From positions 1-56,695 of the forward strand of contig NZ_LIPN01000023.1 of assembly GCF_001418325.1 (NCBI RefSeq): DNA of 56,695 nucleotides, given 5' to 3'. This stretch comes from Streptomyces atriruber (GTDB taxonomy: Bacteria > Actinomycetota > Actinomycetes > Streptomycetales > Streptomycetaceae). Position numbers and translations under genes: made by a program. Under the pieces are notes generated by a model, which saw only the letters and a program-made list of their open reading frames with translations, searched no databases and was not told the DNA's origin. The first letter of the stretch is position 1. Each line of letters opens with the position of its first letter. Shown piece after piece: positions 33,190-41,579 of this stretch.

Positions 33190-33732
33190 TCACTCCCCGC
33201 GCAACTCCTCGACCACGTCACGCAGGACCGGCTCCGGGACGTCCGGCAGCACCATCGCGAAGGCCAGCACGAACTTGCCGAGCAGGAACGTGGTGTCCGG
33301 CGTGCTGCGCACGACCTCCTGGACGGCCGTCACGTCCTGTGCCGCGACGGCCTCCAGCAGCGCTCCCGCGTCCGGCCCCGCCCCCTCCTCCGTGAGCACG
33401 GACCGGTCGCCGAATTCGGCCCGGCGCGCCAAGTGCCGCAGCACCTGGTCCCCCGCCTCGGGCAGATACGCCTTGCGGACGCCTTCGTTGGCGATCCAGC
33501 ACAGCGCCGAGATCAGATCGGTGGTCGGCTCGTCGGCCCCGAACTCCGCGACCAGGGTGTCGTACGCGAGTTGATTCCCGTGCCGGAACGCCAGCAGCAG
33601 TCGCGCCGCCCTCGCCTTGGCCTCGGCCACCTGCTCATCGGACACTCCCGCCCGAACGCCCGATTCATGCTTGTTTACGCCCATCTGGTAGATGGTAACG
33701 ATCAACGCGCGGAGCTCGTCAGGACCCCACAC
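33190..33732 (-). CDS. Hypothetical protein (about 164-180 aa)
   Basis: A soluble, mostly helical acidic protein with no signal or membrane segment and no family I recognise. The segment G-A-L-L-E-A-V-A-A-Q-D-V-T-A-V-Q-E-V-V-R looks like one helical repeat. GTG 33732 would overlap the end of the upstream kinase gene, implying coupling; ATG 33684 (M-G-V-N-K-H-E-S) is an alternative start. Confidence 0.6.
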   Translation of the reverse strand: MWGPDELRALIVTIYQMGVNKHESGVRAGVSDEQVAEAKARAARLLLAFRHGNQLAYDTLVAEFGADEPTTDLISALCWIANEGVRKAYLPEAGDQVLRHLARRAEFGDRSVLTEEGAGPDAGALLEAVAAQDVTAVQEVVRSTPDTTFLLGKFVLAFAMVLPDVPEPVLRDVVEELRGE

Positions 33733-34294
33733 CCCGGGGCGCGGGACTCGGCGCGCCCAGGCGCCGGACGATCGCGTCGGCGGTCTCGTCGGGTGTCAGC
33801 TCCGCGTTGTCCAACCACCACCCCGCGTCGCCCAGTTCGTCCAGCATGGCGCGCCGCAGCGGACCGCAGTCGATGCCGACGCGCTGCCGCGGCGCGCGCT
33901 CGGCGTCACGTCGGTGGCACACGTCGAGCGGCGGCGCCAGGACCACGAAGAGGACCGGCCGCGGCCGCAGCTCGGCCAGCATGAAGTCCAGCGCGGCCCG
34001 GTCGGCGACGACGGTGTCGATGACCGGGACGAACCCCTCGTCCGCGAAGTTGCCCGCGAGGGCGCAGACGTTGCGGGCGCAGAGCCGCGCCTGCCGGTCC
34101 GCCTCCGGTCCGGGGCTGCTCACGGGGCCCGCCCTGCCGCTGACGACCATGTACGAGAGGACGTCGCCGTCGATGCGGGCCGCGCGTGGGTACCGCTCGG
34201 CGACGAGCTGCGCGGCCGTCGACTTGCCGGCCGCCGGTACACCGGTGATGATCACGCAGCCCGGCGTCTCCGTCCCGGGACCCACACTCTTCAC
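33719..34294 (-). CDS. P-loop AAA-type kinase/phosphotransferase
   Basis: A 191-residue small-molecule kinase-like ATPase. The Walker A motif G-V-P-A-A-G-K-S-T is at about residues 18-26 and a Walker B-like V-L-F-V-V-L-A-P-P follows; a lid region with R-R-D-A-E-R-A-P-R-Q-R lies after it. The size and V-I-I-T-G start resemble shikimate/gluconate kinases and chloramphenicol phosphotransferase-like proteins; the substrate is unknown. GTG 34294 has a strong AAGGAGAG RBS; ATG 34324 would add ten residues. Confidence 0.7.
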   Translation of the reverse strand: MKSVGPGTETPGCVIITGVPAAGKSTAAQLVAERYPRAARIDGDVLSYMVVSGRAGPVSSPGPEADRQARLCARNVCALAGNFADEGFVPVIDTVVADRAALDFMLAELRPRPVLFVVLAPPLDVCHRRDAERAPRQRVGIDCGPLRRAMLDELGDAGWWLDNAELTPDETADAIVRRLGAPSPAPRGVGS

Positions 34295-34392
34295 GTCGCT
34301 CTCCTTCGGCTGTCCGGCGGACATTGTCCGGAGAGTCGGACTCACGGCGCATCCGGTTTTCCCGTCACCGGCACCACGCGCGACCCGTGCGA

Positions 34393-36039
34393 TCAGCCCG
34401 CGAACCTGAGCGTCGTCTCCCGCGAGGCGTTCCCCTGCGCGTCCACCGCACGCACCCTGGCCACGTAGCGTGCGCCCTTCTTCGTGGCGGGCAGCGGGAT
34501 GTCCAGGGAGTTGGGGCGCGGCATGAAGTAGTACTCGGACAGGACCTTCGAGGAGAGCGGCTTCGTGCCGGTCGCCGTGTTCTCGACGTCGACGCGGTAG
34601 TGGTGCACCATCTGGTCGTCGCGCGCCTGCCGGACGCGCAGGGCCCGGCCGCCTCCGGTGAGGGCGAGCGGGTGGCGGGACGTGAACCGGGGCGCGGTCG
34701 TGTTGCGTCGGGCGTCGGTGTAGGTGAAGGCGTCCTTGATCTGCTGCGGGCTGTTCCCCTTGAGGCGTACGGTCCATGCCGGTCCGCTGAGCGTGCCCGC
34801 GCTGGCGTACGGGGGCTGCCAGTCGGCCGACCACTTGCCTCCGGTGTAGATGTCGTGCCGGTCGGCGGCCATGTTGACGCGCGCGATCTCCGTGCGGTCG
34901 CGGTACACCTCGACGAAGAGGGCCTGGGCGGTCGGCGCCTCGAAGCGGTCCGCGAGGCCCGTCTCCGTGATCGCCTGATAGCCGTGGTCCATCTCGACGT
35001 ACGACATCGAGCCGTCGTTGACGGCGGTGAAGTCCCGCTGGTGGACGGAGCGCTCGTCGTTGATGTTCAGGTGGGAGTGGCCGGAGAAGTAGATCACCTG
35101 CGGGTGGGCGCCGAGGTCCTTGGTGAGCTGGGGGTTCGAGGCCTGCTGGCCGTCCATCGCGGTGCCGGGGGCGGGGCGGTGGCCCTGCACGAGGATGGGC
35201 GTGCGGGCGTTCGCCGGGTCCGCGGTGAGCTCGGCGAGCCGCTTCTTGAGCCAGGCACGCTGGGCGGGGTCCGACTGGTACGTCTCCGTGTTCACGGTGA
35301 ACAGGTGCAGGCCCCGCACGTTCGACTCGTAGTAGCCGCCGCCCGAGTCGGGGAACCAGGCGCGGGGGTAGTGGGCGCGGATGTCGGCGAGGCTCGCGTC
35401 GTGATTGCCGTTGGAGAGCAGGACCTGGGTTTCGTCCATGCCCTTGCGCTCGAGGTTGGCCCGGAAGATCTCGGAGACGATGCGGTGGTCACCGCCGCGG
35501 CCGTCGCCGTTGTCGTTGATCATGTCGCCGTTGGAGAGGATCGCGTCGGGCTCGGGGAAGACCGACCCGATGGTGTCGAAGAAGCTCTCGTACTTCTTGT
35601 CGTTCTTCTCGTGGTCCCCGATGTGCACGTCGGACATGACGACGAGCCGCGCGAGGGGCTTCTCCCGGCTCTTGACGAGATACCCGGCCGATATCGGAAC
35701 GCTCGCCCGACCGCCGCGGAACGCGACGGCGGTGACGTTGGTGTCCTTCGTGAGGCGCAGCGGACGGCCCGGCACGAAGGCGCGGTCCGCGCGCGTGGGC
35801 GTGGTGCCGTCCAGGGTGTAGCGGATCGTGGTGCCGCGTGCGGCCCGCAGCGTCAGGGAGACGGGGCGTTCGTAGCGGCCGCCGGCGCTGCTGAAGGTCG
35901 GGGGTGCAGGGGTGGCGTGTGCGGGAGCGGCCGCTGCGGGGCGGGCCGGCGCCCCGGCCGTGGGGACGGTCGCATGAGCGGCGGCCGGGAGCAGCAGCGC
36001 CAGGGACGCCGCGGTGATCACGAAGGGGGTACGTCTCAC
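34393..36039 (-). CDS. Secreted metallophosphoesterase
   Basis: A 548-residue exported phosphohydrolase. A signal peptide (residues 1-23) is followed by an immunoglobulin-like chitobiase C-terminal-type domain (about 45-120; G-T-T-I-R-Y-T-L-D-G-T-T-P-T). The calcineurin-like phosphoesterase core has S-D-V-H-I-G-D, S-N-G-D-M, S-N-G-N-H-D, V-Q-G-H and S-G-H-S-H in order, all the metal ligands. The C-terminus is another beta domain. It probably releases phosphate from extracellular esters. A possible PHO box lies 108-129 bp upstream. Confidence 0.9.
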   Translation of the reverse strand: MRRTPFVITAASLALLLPAAAHATVPTAGAPARPAAAAPAHATPAPPTFSSAGGRYERPVSLTLRAARGTTIRYTLDGTTPTRADRAFVPGRPLRLTKDTNVTAVAFRGGRASVPISAGYLVKSREKPLARLVVMSDVHIGDHEKNDKKYESFFDTIGSVFPEPDAILSNGDMINDNGDGRGGDHRIVSEIFRANLERKGMDETQVLLSNGNHDASLADIRAHYPRAWFPDSGGGYYESNVRGLHLFTVNTETYQSDPAQRAWLKKRLAELTADPANARTPILVQGHRPAPGTAMDGQQASNPQLTKDLGAHPQVIYFSGHSHLNINDERSVHQRDFTAVNDGSMSYVEMDHGYQAITETGLADRFEAPTAQALFVEVYRDRTEIARVNMAADRHDIYTGGKWSADWQPPYASAGTLSGPAWTVRLKGNSPQQIKDAFTYTDARRNTTAPRFTSRHPLALTGGGRALRVRQARDDQMVHHYRVDVENTATGTKPLSSKVLSEYYFMPRPNSLDIPLPATKKGARYVARVRAVDAQGNASRETTLRFAG

Positions 36040-36146
36040 GAGGAACCGGATCCTTGCCTCTGGCCGGGCCTGTGTGTGTGCCGCCCGGCATGAACTCCCG
36101 TGACGCTAGATGTCATTGGTGAGGTAACGAGGCCAGACCAGTTGCC

Positions 36147-36168
36147 GTTCGGTGACTCACCAGTGAAC
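36147..36168 (-). promoter_or_regulatory. Candidate PhoP (PHO) box upstream of the phosphoesterase
   Basis: Read on the minus strand, GTTCACTGGTG followed directly by AGTCACCGAAC resembles two 11-nt PHO-box repeat units (consensus about GTTCACC plus four bases), the first matching well and the second partly. The motif is also imperfectly palindromic, so another regulator is possible. Confidence 0.35.
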
Positions 36169-36206
36169 CGCTGTCCCTGCGGCGGGTGCGATGACGTCGT
36201 CCGCCG

Positions 36207-36629
36207 TCAGACGGGCCGTGCCCGCTGCCAGACGTGCCCCGACAGCCCCTGCCCGGCCAGCCACTCCCCCGGCTCCGCGACGCCGTCCCGGTCGAGGAGC
36301 CCGGGACCGACGGTCGTCCGCAGCTGGTGCGCGACTCCTGACTCCCGCAGGAGACGGAGGCTGCGCAAGGCGGGAGCGGCGCTGTTCCGGACGCCGGTGA
36401 CACGGTCGTACGTGTCCGGCGCCGCCTTGACGTCGAAACCCACCCAGTCGACGAGCCCGCCCTCGGTCACCTCCCGCCACTCCAGGTCGTGGATGTGCAG
36501 GTCGCCGTCCCGGTGCGCGCGGCCCACCGCCTCGGGATACACCTGGTCGAGCCAGTAGTTGGCGACGACCTTCCCGGCGGTGTCGAGGATGAGGCCGCCC
36601 AGCGAATAGCCCTGGTTCGCCGAGGTGCG
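36207..36629 (-). pseudogene. Chimeric nrdD/nrdG remnant (anaerobic ribonucleotide reductase)
   Basis: One open frame joins two unrelated family ends. From 36629 to about 36482 it reads S-A-N-Q-G-Y-S-L-G-G-L, Y-W-L-D-Q, Y-P-E-A-V-G-R-A-H and G-D-L-H-I-H-D-L, the N-terminal class III reductase (NrdD) core. From about 36476 it switches to V-D-W-V-G-F-D-V-K-A, then S-L-R-L-L-R-E-S-G-V-x-H-x-x-R-T-T-V and the C-terminus of the radical-SAM activase NrdG. The glycyl-radical domain and the activase CxxxCxxC are gone. An internal deletion of an nrdDG operon explains it; no start codon is preserved. The region upstream to 36936 holds no credible gene. Confidence 0.7.
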
Positions 36630-36936
36630 CGGGGGCCGTCGGCAGGTATCGGGCTCGGGCCGCTGTGCGGCCGCTCACCGTTGCGGGGCAGCCCCGGAAT
36701 CGCACCGGGTTCCCAGTTGCCTCGGCGACCGCTCGTGAGCGTCCGCCGAACCGACAGCCGGAACGCTGCATCTGGTGTCATGAGCGACATGCCGGACACA
36801 ACGTCTCGGGTGCCGTTCGACCTTGAGCCAAGGACTTTGGGCCCGAAACCCTGGGGCCACGCCGTGGAGTCACGGCTAGGGGCACCGTTGCGTAGCGCCT
36901 AGAAGTTCTGGCCTACGCTGGCCCCGGGAGGCATAC

Positions 36937-37599
36937 ATGGGACGAGGAAGTACGGCCGCCACGGCCGGGCCGGAACCGGCGGCACGCCACCACGGCAACA
37001 GGCACGGCCGCAGCGAACAGGCCCGGCAGGCAGTGCTGGAGGCGGCCGACGACCTCTTGGTCGAGAAGGGCTTCACCGGCGTCACCATCGAGGGCATCGC
37101 CGCCCGTGCGGGCGTCGCCAAGCAGACCGTCTACCGCTGGTGGAAGACCAAGACCGACGTCCTCCTGGACGCCTTCCTCCAGGACGCGGCCGAGGCCCTG
37201 ACCCCGCCGGACCACGGCGACCTGGCCCCGGACCTCCGCGCCCACCTGCGCCAACTGGCCCTGTTCCTCACCCGGTCCGACGCGGGCGCCGTCTTCAAGG
37301 CCCTCATCGGGCACGCCCAGCACGATCCCGCGTTCGCCGCCGCCCTGCGCTCCGGGTACCTCGACGCACAGCGCCGACGCGACCGCCTCCCGCTGGAGCG
37401 CGCGGTGGCACGCGGCCAGCTCGCCGCCGGACTCGACATGGCGGCGGAGATCGACCAACTCGTGGGACCGGTCTACCACCGTGTCCTGGTGACGGCGGAA
37501 ACCGTCGACCAGGCTTTCACCGACCGCCTCGTCGAGGCGTTCCTGCACCGCTCGGACGTGGCGGACGTGACCGACTCAAGGGAGATGGGGAGCAGATGA
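36937..37599 (+). CDS. TetR-family transcriptional regulator
   Basis: A 220-residue repressor. The helix-turn-helix region I-E-G-I-A-A-R-A-G-V-A-K-Q-T-V-Y-R-W-W-K-T-K lies at about residues 50-71, after a disordered basic N-terminus, and the rest is the helical ligand-binding domain of the TetR_C type. GGGAGG precedes ATG 36937. Its stop overlaps the ATG of the next small gene, so that protein is probably part of the same response. Confidence 0.9.
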   Translation: MGRGSTAATAGPEPAARHHGNRHGRSEQARQAVLEAADDLLVEKGFTGVTIEGIAARAGVAKQTVYRWWKTKTDVLLDAFLQDAAEALTPPDHGDLAPDLRAHLRQLALFLTRSDAGAVFKALIGHAQHDPAFAAALRSGYLDAQRRRDRLPLERAVARGQLAAGLDMAAEIDQLVGPVYHRVLVTAETVDQAFTDRLVEAFLHRSDVADVTDSREMGSR

Positions 37600-37967
37600 C
37601 TCTGAAGGCAGGCCAGCGAGTGGTGCTGGCGGCGGACACCCGGCTGACCGATTCGGCCGAGGTGTCGGGGGTCGTCGTCGGGTTCCTTTCCCTGGCGGCG
37701 GGCACCGGCGGGACCGTCGAGCAGGTGGTCGGCCACCTGGACGCGAGCGACGACGTGCGCGAGTACGAGCGGCTCAAGTCGCTGCTCGACACCTTCGGGT
37801 ACGAGATGCCCAAGGAGAGCAGGCGACAGCTCAAGGAGAAGGTCGACTCCCTGCAGCCCGCGTGGACCGCCTTCCAGGAACGGGCGCCTCGCGTGAGCGT
37901 GCGGGTCCGCTTCGACAACGGGTTCATCCTCGACGGGGCCAACGAGGACGTCTTCGTCCCTGCCTGA
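37596..37967 (+). CDS. Hypothetical protein coupled to the TetR gene (123 aa)
   Basis: A soluble 123-residue protein, unrecognised. The N-terminal 40 residues look beta-rich (Q-R-V-V-L-A, V-S-G-V-V-V-G-F-L) and are followed by a charged helical part. ATG 37596 overlaps the TetR stop (ATGA). It converges with the sigma-factor gene. Confidence 0.65.
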   Translation: MTLKAGQRVVLAADTRLTDSAEVSGVVVGFLSLAAGTGGTVEQVVGHLDASDDVREYERLKSLLDTFGYEMPKESRRQLKEKVDSLQPAWTAFQERAPRVSVRVRFDNGFILDGANEDVFVPA

Positions 37968-37995
37968 GGTGGTGCACCCAAGCCCTGGCCCCGCC

Positions 37996-38832
37996 CTATT
38001 CGTGCGCGAGCAGCCCCCTGCGCAGGCGGGCCAGGGTCTTGGACAGCAGCCGGGACACGTGCATCTGTGAGATCCCCATGACGGCGCCGATGTCGGCCTG
38101 CGTCATCTCCTGGCCGAAGCGCAGCTCGATGATGCGGCGCTCCCGTTCGTCGAGCCGCGCGAGGAGCGGGGCCAGGGCATGGACGTTCTCGAAGACCTCG
38201 ATCGCCGGGTCCGGCTCCCCCACGACGTCGGCGAGCGAGCGGTTGTTCCGGTGCGTGGTGCCTTCCTCGCTCCCGCCGTGCTGCGCGTCCAGGGACCCGG
38301 CCGCGTAACCGTTGGCGGCCACGATCACCTCCAGGACCTGCTCCTCGGTCACCGCCAGGTCGTCCGCGATTTCATGGACGGTCGGCTCGCGGCCGAGCAC
38401 GGCGAACAGCCGCTCCCTGGAGCTGACGAGTTCGGCGCGGAGTTCCTTGAGCCTGCGCGGCACGTGCACGGCCCAACTGGTGTCACGGAAGTGGCGCTTG
38501 ATCTCCCCGAGGATGCTGGGCACGGCGAACGACACGAACTCGAAGCCACGGTTCACGTCGAACCGGTCGATCGCCTTGATCAGGCCGACCGTCCCCACCT
38601 GGACGATGTCCTCCAGCTGACCGTTGCCGCGGTTGCGGAACCGGCCCGCCACATAGTGCACCAGGGAGAGGTTCATCTCGATCAGGGTGTTGCGTGCGTA
38701 CAGGTAGTCCGGCGAGCCCTCCTCAAGGCTCTGGAGCCGGTCGAAGAAGAGCTTCGACAGCTCGCGGGCATCCTTCGGTGCGACCTGATCGGCTTCCGCT
38801 ACGCGCGGCAGCCCCACGATGTCCCCTTGCAC
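37996..38832 (-). CDS. SigB/SigF-family RNA polymerase sigma factor
   Basis: A 278-residue group 3 sigma factor. Region 2 contains L-E-D-I-V-Q-V-G-T-V-G-L-I-K-A-I-D-R-F-D and the region 4 helix-turn-helix is M-T-Q-A-D-I-G-A-V-M-G-I-S-Q-M-H-V-S-R. This is the Streptomyces SigB/F/G/H... stress and sporulation group, usually held by an RsbW-type anti-sigma factor; none is adjacent, so control must come from elsewhere. GTG 38832 has a GGAGAG RBS. Confidence 0.92.
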   Translation of the reverse strand: MQGDIVGLPRVAEADQVAPKDARELSKLFFDRLQSLEEGSPDYLYARNTLIEMNLSLVHYVAGRFRNRGNGQLEDIVQVGTVGLIKAIDRFDVNRGFEFVSFAVPSILGEIKRHFRDTSWAVHVPRRLKELRAELVSSRERLFAVLGREPTVHEIADDLAVTEEQVLEVIVAANGYAAGSLDAQHGGSEEGTTHRNNRSLADVVGEPDPAIEVFENVHALAPLLARLDERERRIIELRFGQEMTQADIGAVMGISQMHVSRLLSKTLARLRRGLLAHE

Positions 38833-38969
38833 GGCGCTCTCTCCTCACCGGGTACGTGCGTTCCCGCGAGTGGTTCCGCAAAGAGGAGGCCGTATATCGG
38901 GACCTTCCGCATCCGCCCGGAGGACTTAGGCCCTGCCTTCGGCGGCTCGGAAGACCCGCGAGGGGCGGG

Positions 38970-40463
38970 TCAGCTCCAGGCCTGGCGTTCCCGGCCGCGC
39001 GGGTCGTCGATCCGCGCCCACTCCGCGCCGATCCGCATCGTGGCCCTGTGCTCGGTGTCGTAGGGGTCCCAGCCTGGGTCGCCCGTGGTGGCGAACCGGA
39101 TCCAGGTCGCGTGCATGCGGGCCGCGAGATCCGCCGGGGGCCTGTCGGGGCCGAGCAGGGCGGCGGGCCCGTGCAGCTGCGGGAGGTGCGTGAGGTCGAA
39201 GACGAAGGGCAGCTCGACCGCGTGCGTGGCGCCGAGTTCGCCGTCCAGGGCCTGCGAGCGCCAGGCGAACTCGTAGGCGAAGGTCCCGGACCCGGGGTGG
39301 GCGGAGTGCGCGGCGGCCAGGGCGCGGGTGCCCGCGCCGAACAACGCATCACTCATGATGGCGGCGCGCAGTTCGCCGTACGACGCCTCGGGGCGTGTCC
39401 TGCGGTACGTCTCGACGAGCCGTGCCGGGTTCGGGTGCGAGCGCGCCGCCGTGTCGTCCAGGTCCTCGGCGGTCGAGGTGGCGTACTTGCCCACGGGGAC
39501 CAGGTACAGGCGGCCCTCTTCGGTGTTGGTGCCGATGAGCAGGTCGACGTCGGCGCCGTGTCCTGCGGCGACGGCTTCGGCGGGCTGGGTGTCCAGGACC
39601 AGGCTGAAGGGGCTGAGGCCGATCAGCGGGTCGTGGTGGGCGGCGGTTCGCAGGTCGATGCCCGTGAGCTCGGCGGCTGCCGCCACCAGGCGTGCGTCGG
39701 AGATGTCCGCGAAGGCGTCCGCGTGCGGTCTGACGCCCAGGGCCTCGGCGGCCGCGGCGGTGACGCGGGCGGCCTGCTCGGCGGTGAACGCGCCCAGGCC
39801 GCTGCCGCTCTGCACGATCGCCCTGCGGAACAGTCCGGCGGCCTCGGGGGCGGCGAGGACGCCTCCGACGATGGTGGCCCCGGCCGACTGCCCGAAGAGC
39901 GTGACGTTGTCCGGGTCACCGCCGAATCCTGCGATGTTCTCCCGGACCCAGCGCAGCGCGCATACGACGTCGAGCAGACCGCGGTTGGCGGGCGCCCCCG
40001 GCAGATCGAGGAAACCGGCGATGCCGAGCCGGTAGTTGAGCGTGACGAGGACGACGCCGTCGCGGGCGAACGCGGACCCGTCGTACAGCGCGGACCGTGT
40101 CGAACCGGCGACGAACCCGCCGCCGTGCACGAACACCATGACCGGCAGGTCGCCCCGCGCGACGGCAGGCGTCCGGACGCTGACGGTGAGGTAGTCCTCG
40201 CCTGGGCTCCAGCCGGTGCCGAAGTAAGGAGCCATGTCGATGCCGCCGAGCCTGCGCTCGGACTGCGGCGCGTTGGGTCCGGGGGCCGTGGCGTCCCGTA
40301 CGCCGTGCCAGGGCTCGTGCGGCCGGGGCGGGGCGAACCGGTCGGCTCCGCGCGGCGGGGCGGCGTACGGGATGTCGAGGAAGGCGGCGGTGCCGTCGTC
40401 CTGGCGCAGGCCGCGGACGGCTCCCTGCTCGGTGGCCACGACGGGTGCGGGGCGGTGGTTCAT
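38970..40463 (-). CDS. Type-B carboxylesterase
   Basis: A 497-residue alpha/beta-hydrolase of the carboxylesterase/para-nitrobenzyl esterase type. H-G-G-G-F (oxyanion hole), F-G-Q-S-A-G-A (nucleophile Ser), a Glu in N-T-E-E-G and His in T-H-A-V-E-L give the complete machinery. No signal peptide is seen. The metallo-hydrolase gene lies 22 bp upstream on the same strand, so they form a two-gene operon. Confidence 0.9.
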   Translation of the reverse strand: MNHRPAPVVATEQGAVRGLRQDDGTAAFLDIPYAAPPRGADRFAPPRPHEPWHGVRDATAPGPNAPQSERRLGGIDMAPYFGTGWSPGEDYLTVSVRTPAVARGDLPVMVFVHGGGFVAGSTRSALYDGSAFARDGVVLVTLNYRLGIAGFLDLPGAPANRGLLDVVCALRWVRENIAGFGGDPDNVTLFGQSAGATIVGGVLAAPEAAGLFRRAIVQSGSGLGAFTAEQAARVTAAAAEALGVRPHADAFADISDARLVAAAAELTGIDLRTAAHHDPLIGLSPFSLVLDTQPAEAVAAGHGADVDLLIGTNTEEGRLYLVPVGKYATSTAEDLDDTAARSHPNPARLVETYRRTRPEASYGELRAAIMSDALFGAGTRALAAAHSAHPGSGTFAYEFAWRSQALDGELGATHAVELPFVFDLTHLPQLHGPAALLGPDRPPADLAARMHATWIRFATTGDPGWDPYDTEHRATMRIGAEWARIDDPRGRERQAWS

Positions 40464-40485
40464 TTCTCGTGCCTTTCCGCGGTGT

Positions 40486-41439
40486 TCAGCGCTGGTCGGT
40501 GTACGGGGAGAAGGGCGCCCAGCCCTTGATGGCGAACGCGCTTCCGTTCCGTACGACTTCGGTGGCGCCGTGGCCGCCCAGGTGGGCCGGGATCACGAGG
40601 GCGTTGTCGTCGGCGGCCCGGCCCAGCACCCTGCGGCGGGTGGCGCGGGCCTCGGCGGGGTTCTCGCAGAAGCAGCTGTTGGCGTCCGGCTCCAGGATCT
40701 GCACCGGGCTGTGCAGCAGGTCGCCGACGAACACCGCACGGTCCGTGCCGGAGGCGAGGGTCAGCACCGAGGAGCCGGGGGTGTGTCCGGGAGCCGGGTC
40801 CAGGCGCAGGTTCGCGTCGATCCGGTGGCTGTCCGCCCACAATCGGGCCAGACCGGCCCGGTGGACGGGGGCCACGCTGTCCTCGAAGACGTTCTGGTTG
40901 CCGCGGCCGAGGCGCGGCCGATGGCCGTTGTCGGGGTTCCAGAAGTCGAAGTCGTCCTTGGGCATCAGGTAAGTGGCGTTGGGGAAGGTGGGGATCCACT
41001 CCCGTCCGTCCAGGCGGGTGTTCCAGCCGACGTGGTCGACGTGGAGATGCGTGTTGATCACGATGTCGACGTCCTCGGGCCGGACGCCGGCCCGGGCGAG
41101 ATTCGCCAGGAAATCCGTGTCGAGGTGGCTCCAGACCGGGGCGTAGGGGCGTTCCTTGTGGTTGCCCACGCCGGTGTCGACGAGGATCGTTCTGCCCTCG
41201 CTGCGCAGCAGCCAGGTCTGGATCGCGGAGTTCACGATGTTGGTCCCGGAATTCAGGAAGTGCGGGTCCAGCCATGCGTCCCCGGCTTCCCAGACGTCCT
41301 TCGAGCTGTCCGGGAAGAAGGTTTCGGGGGTCATGTCGACGGATCCGAAGTACTCCCAGATCCGGGTGACGGAAACATCGCCGAGGGTGATCTGTGCCAG
41401 GGCCTCGGCGGGATCGTTTCCGGTGGTGGCAGTGGTCAA
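40486..41439 (-). CDS. Metallo-beta-lactamase-fold hydrolase
   Basis: A 317-residue MBL-fold protein. The zinc motif is T-H-L-H-V-D-H-V-G, with further ligands in P-G-H-T-P-G and the later G-D-L and P-A-H. The layout matches quorum-quenching lactonase/hydrolase-like MBL proteins, but the substrate is not evident. It is the first gene of an operon with the esterase and diverges from an XRE regulator. Confidence 0.87.
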   Translation of the reverse strand: MTTATTGNDPAEALAQITLGDVSVTRIWEYFGSVDMTPETFFPDSSKDVWEAGDAWLDPHFLNSGTNIVNSAIQTWLLRSEGRTILVDTGVGNHKERPYAPVWSHLDTDFLANLARAGVRPEDVDIVINTHLHVDHVGWNTRLDGREWIPTFPNATYLMPKDDFDFWNPDNGHRPRLGRGNQNVFEDSVAPVHRAGLARLWADSHRIDANLRLDPAPGHTPGSSVLTLASGTDRAVFVGDLLHSPVQILEPDANSCFCENPAEARATRRRVLGRAADDNALVIPAHLGGHGATEVVRNGSAFAIKGWAPFSPYTDQR

Positions 41440-41504
41440 GGCGGTCTCCTGAGTGAGCGCGGGTCACCGGTTTCGGTGCCGTCGACTTCAGCGGGGACGC
41501 GGGC

Positions 41505-41557
41505 GCGGAACCAGACCCGGCCTTGCCTATCCACAGTTGGGTCAGGCTCGGTTCCGC
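41505..41557. promoter_or_regulatory. Inverted repeat between the MBL hydrolase and XRE genes
   Basis: The arms GCGGAACC (41505-41512) and GGTTCCGC (41550-41557) are perfect complements. Inside them a TTGCCTATCC stretch could hold a promoter element. The pair covers the divergent promoter region and is a candidate binding site for the XRE regulator. Confidence 0.4.
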
Positions 41558-41579
41558 GGGGCGGCCCATACTCGGAGCC

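Noticed and set aside
36467..36799. A 110-residue protein on the minus strand overlapping the nrdD/nrdG remnant
   Set aside because: It is an alternative frame of the remnant with Arg/Thr/Pro-rich composition and no homology.
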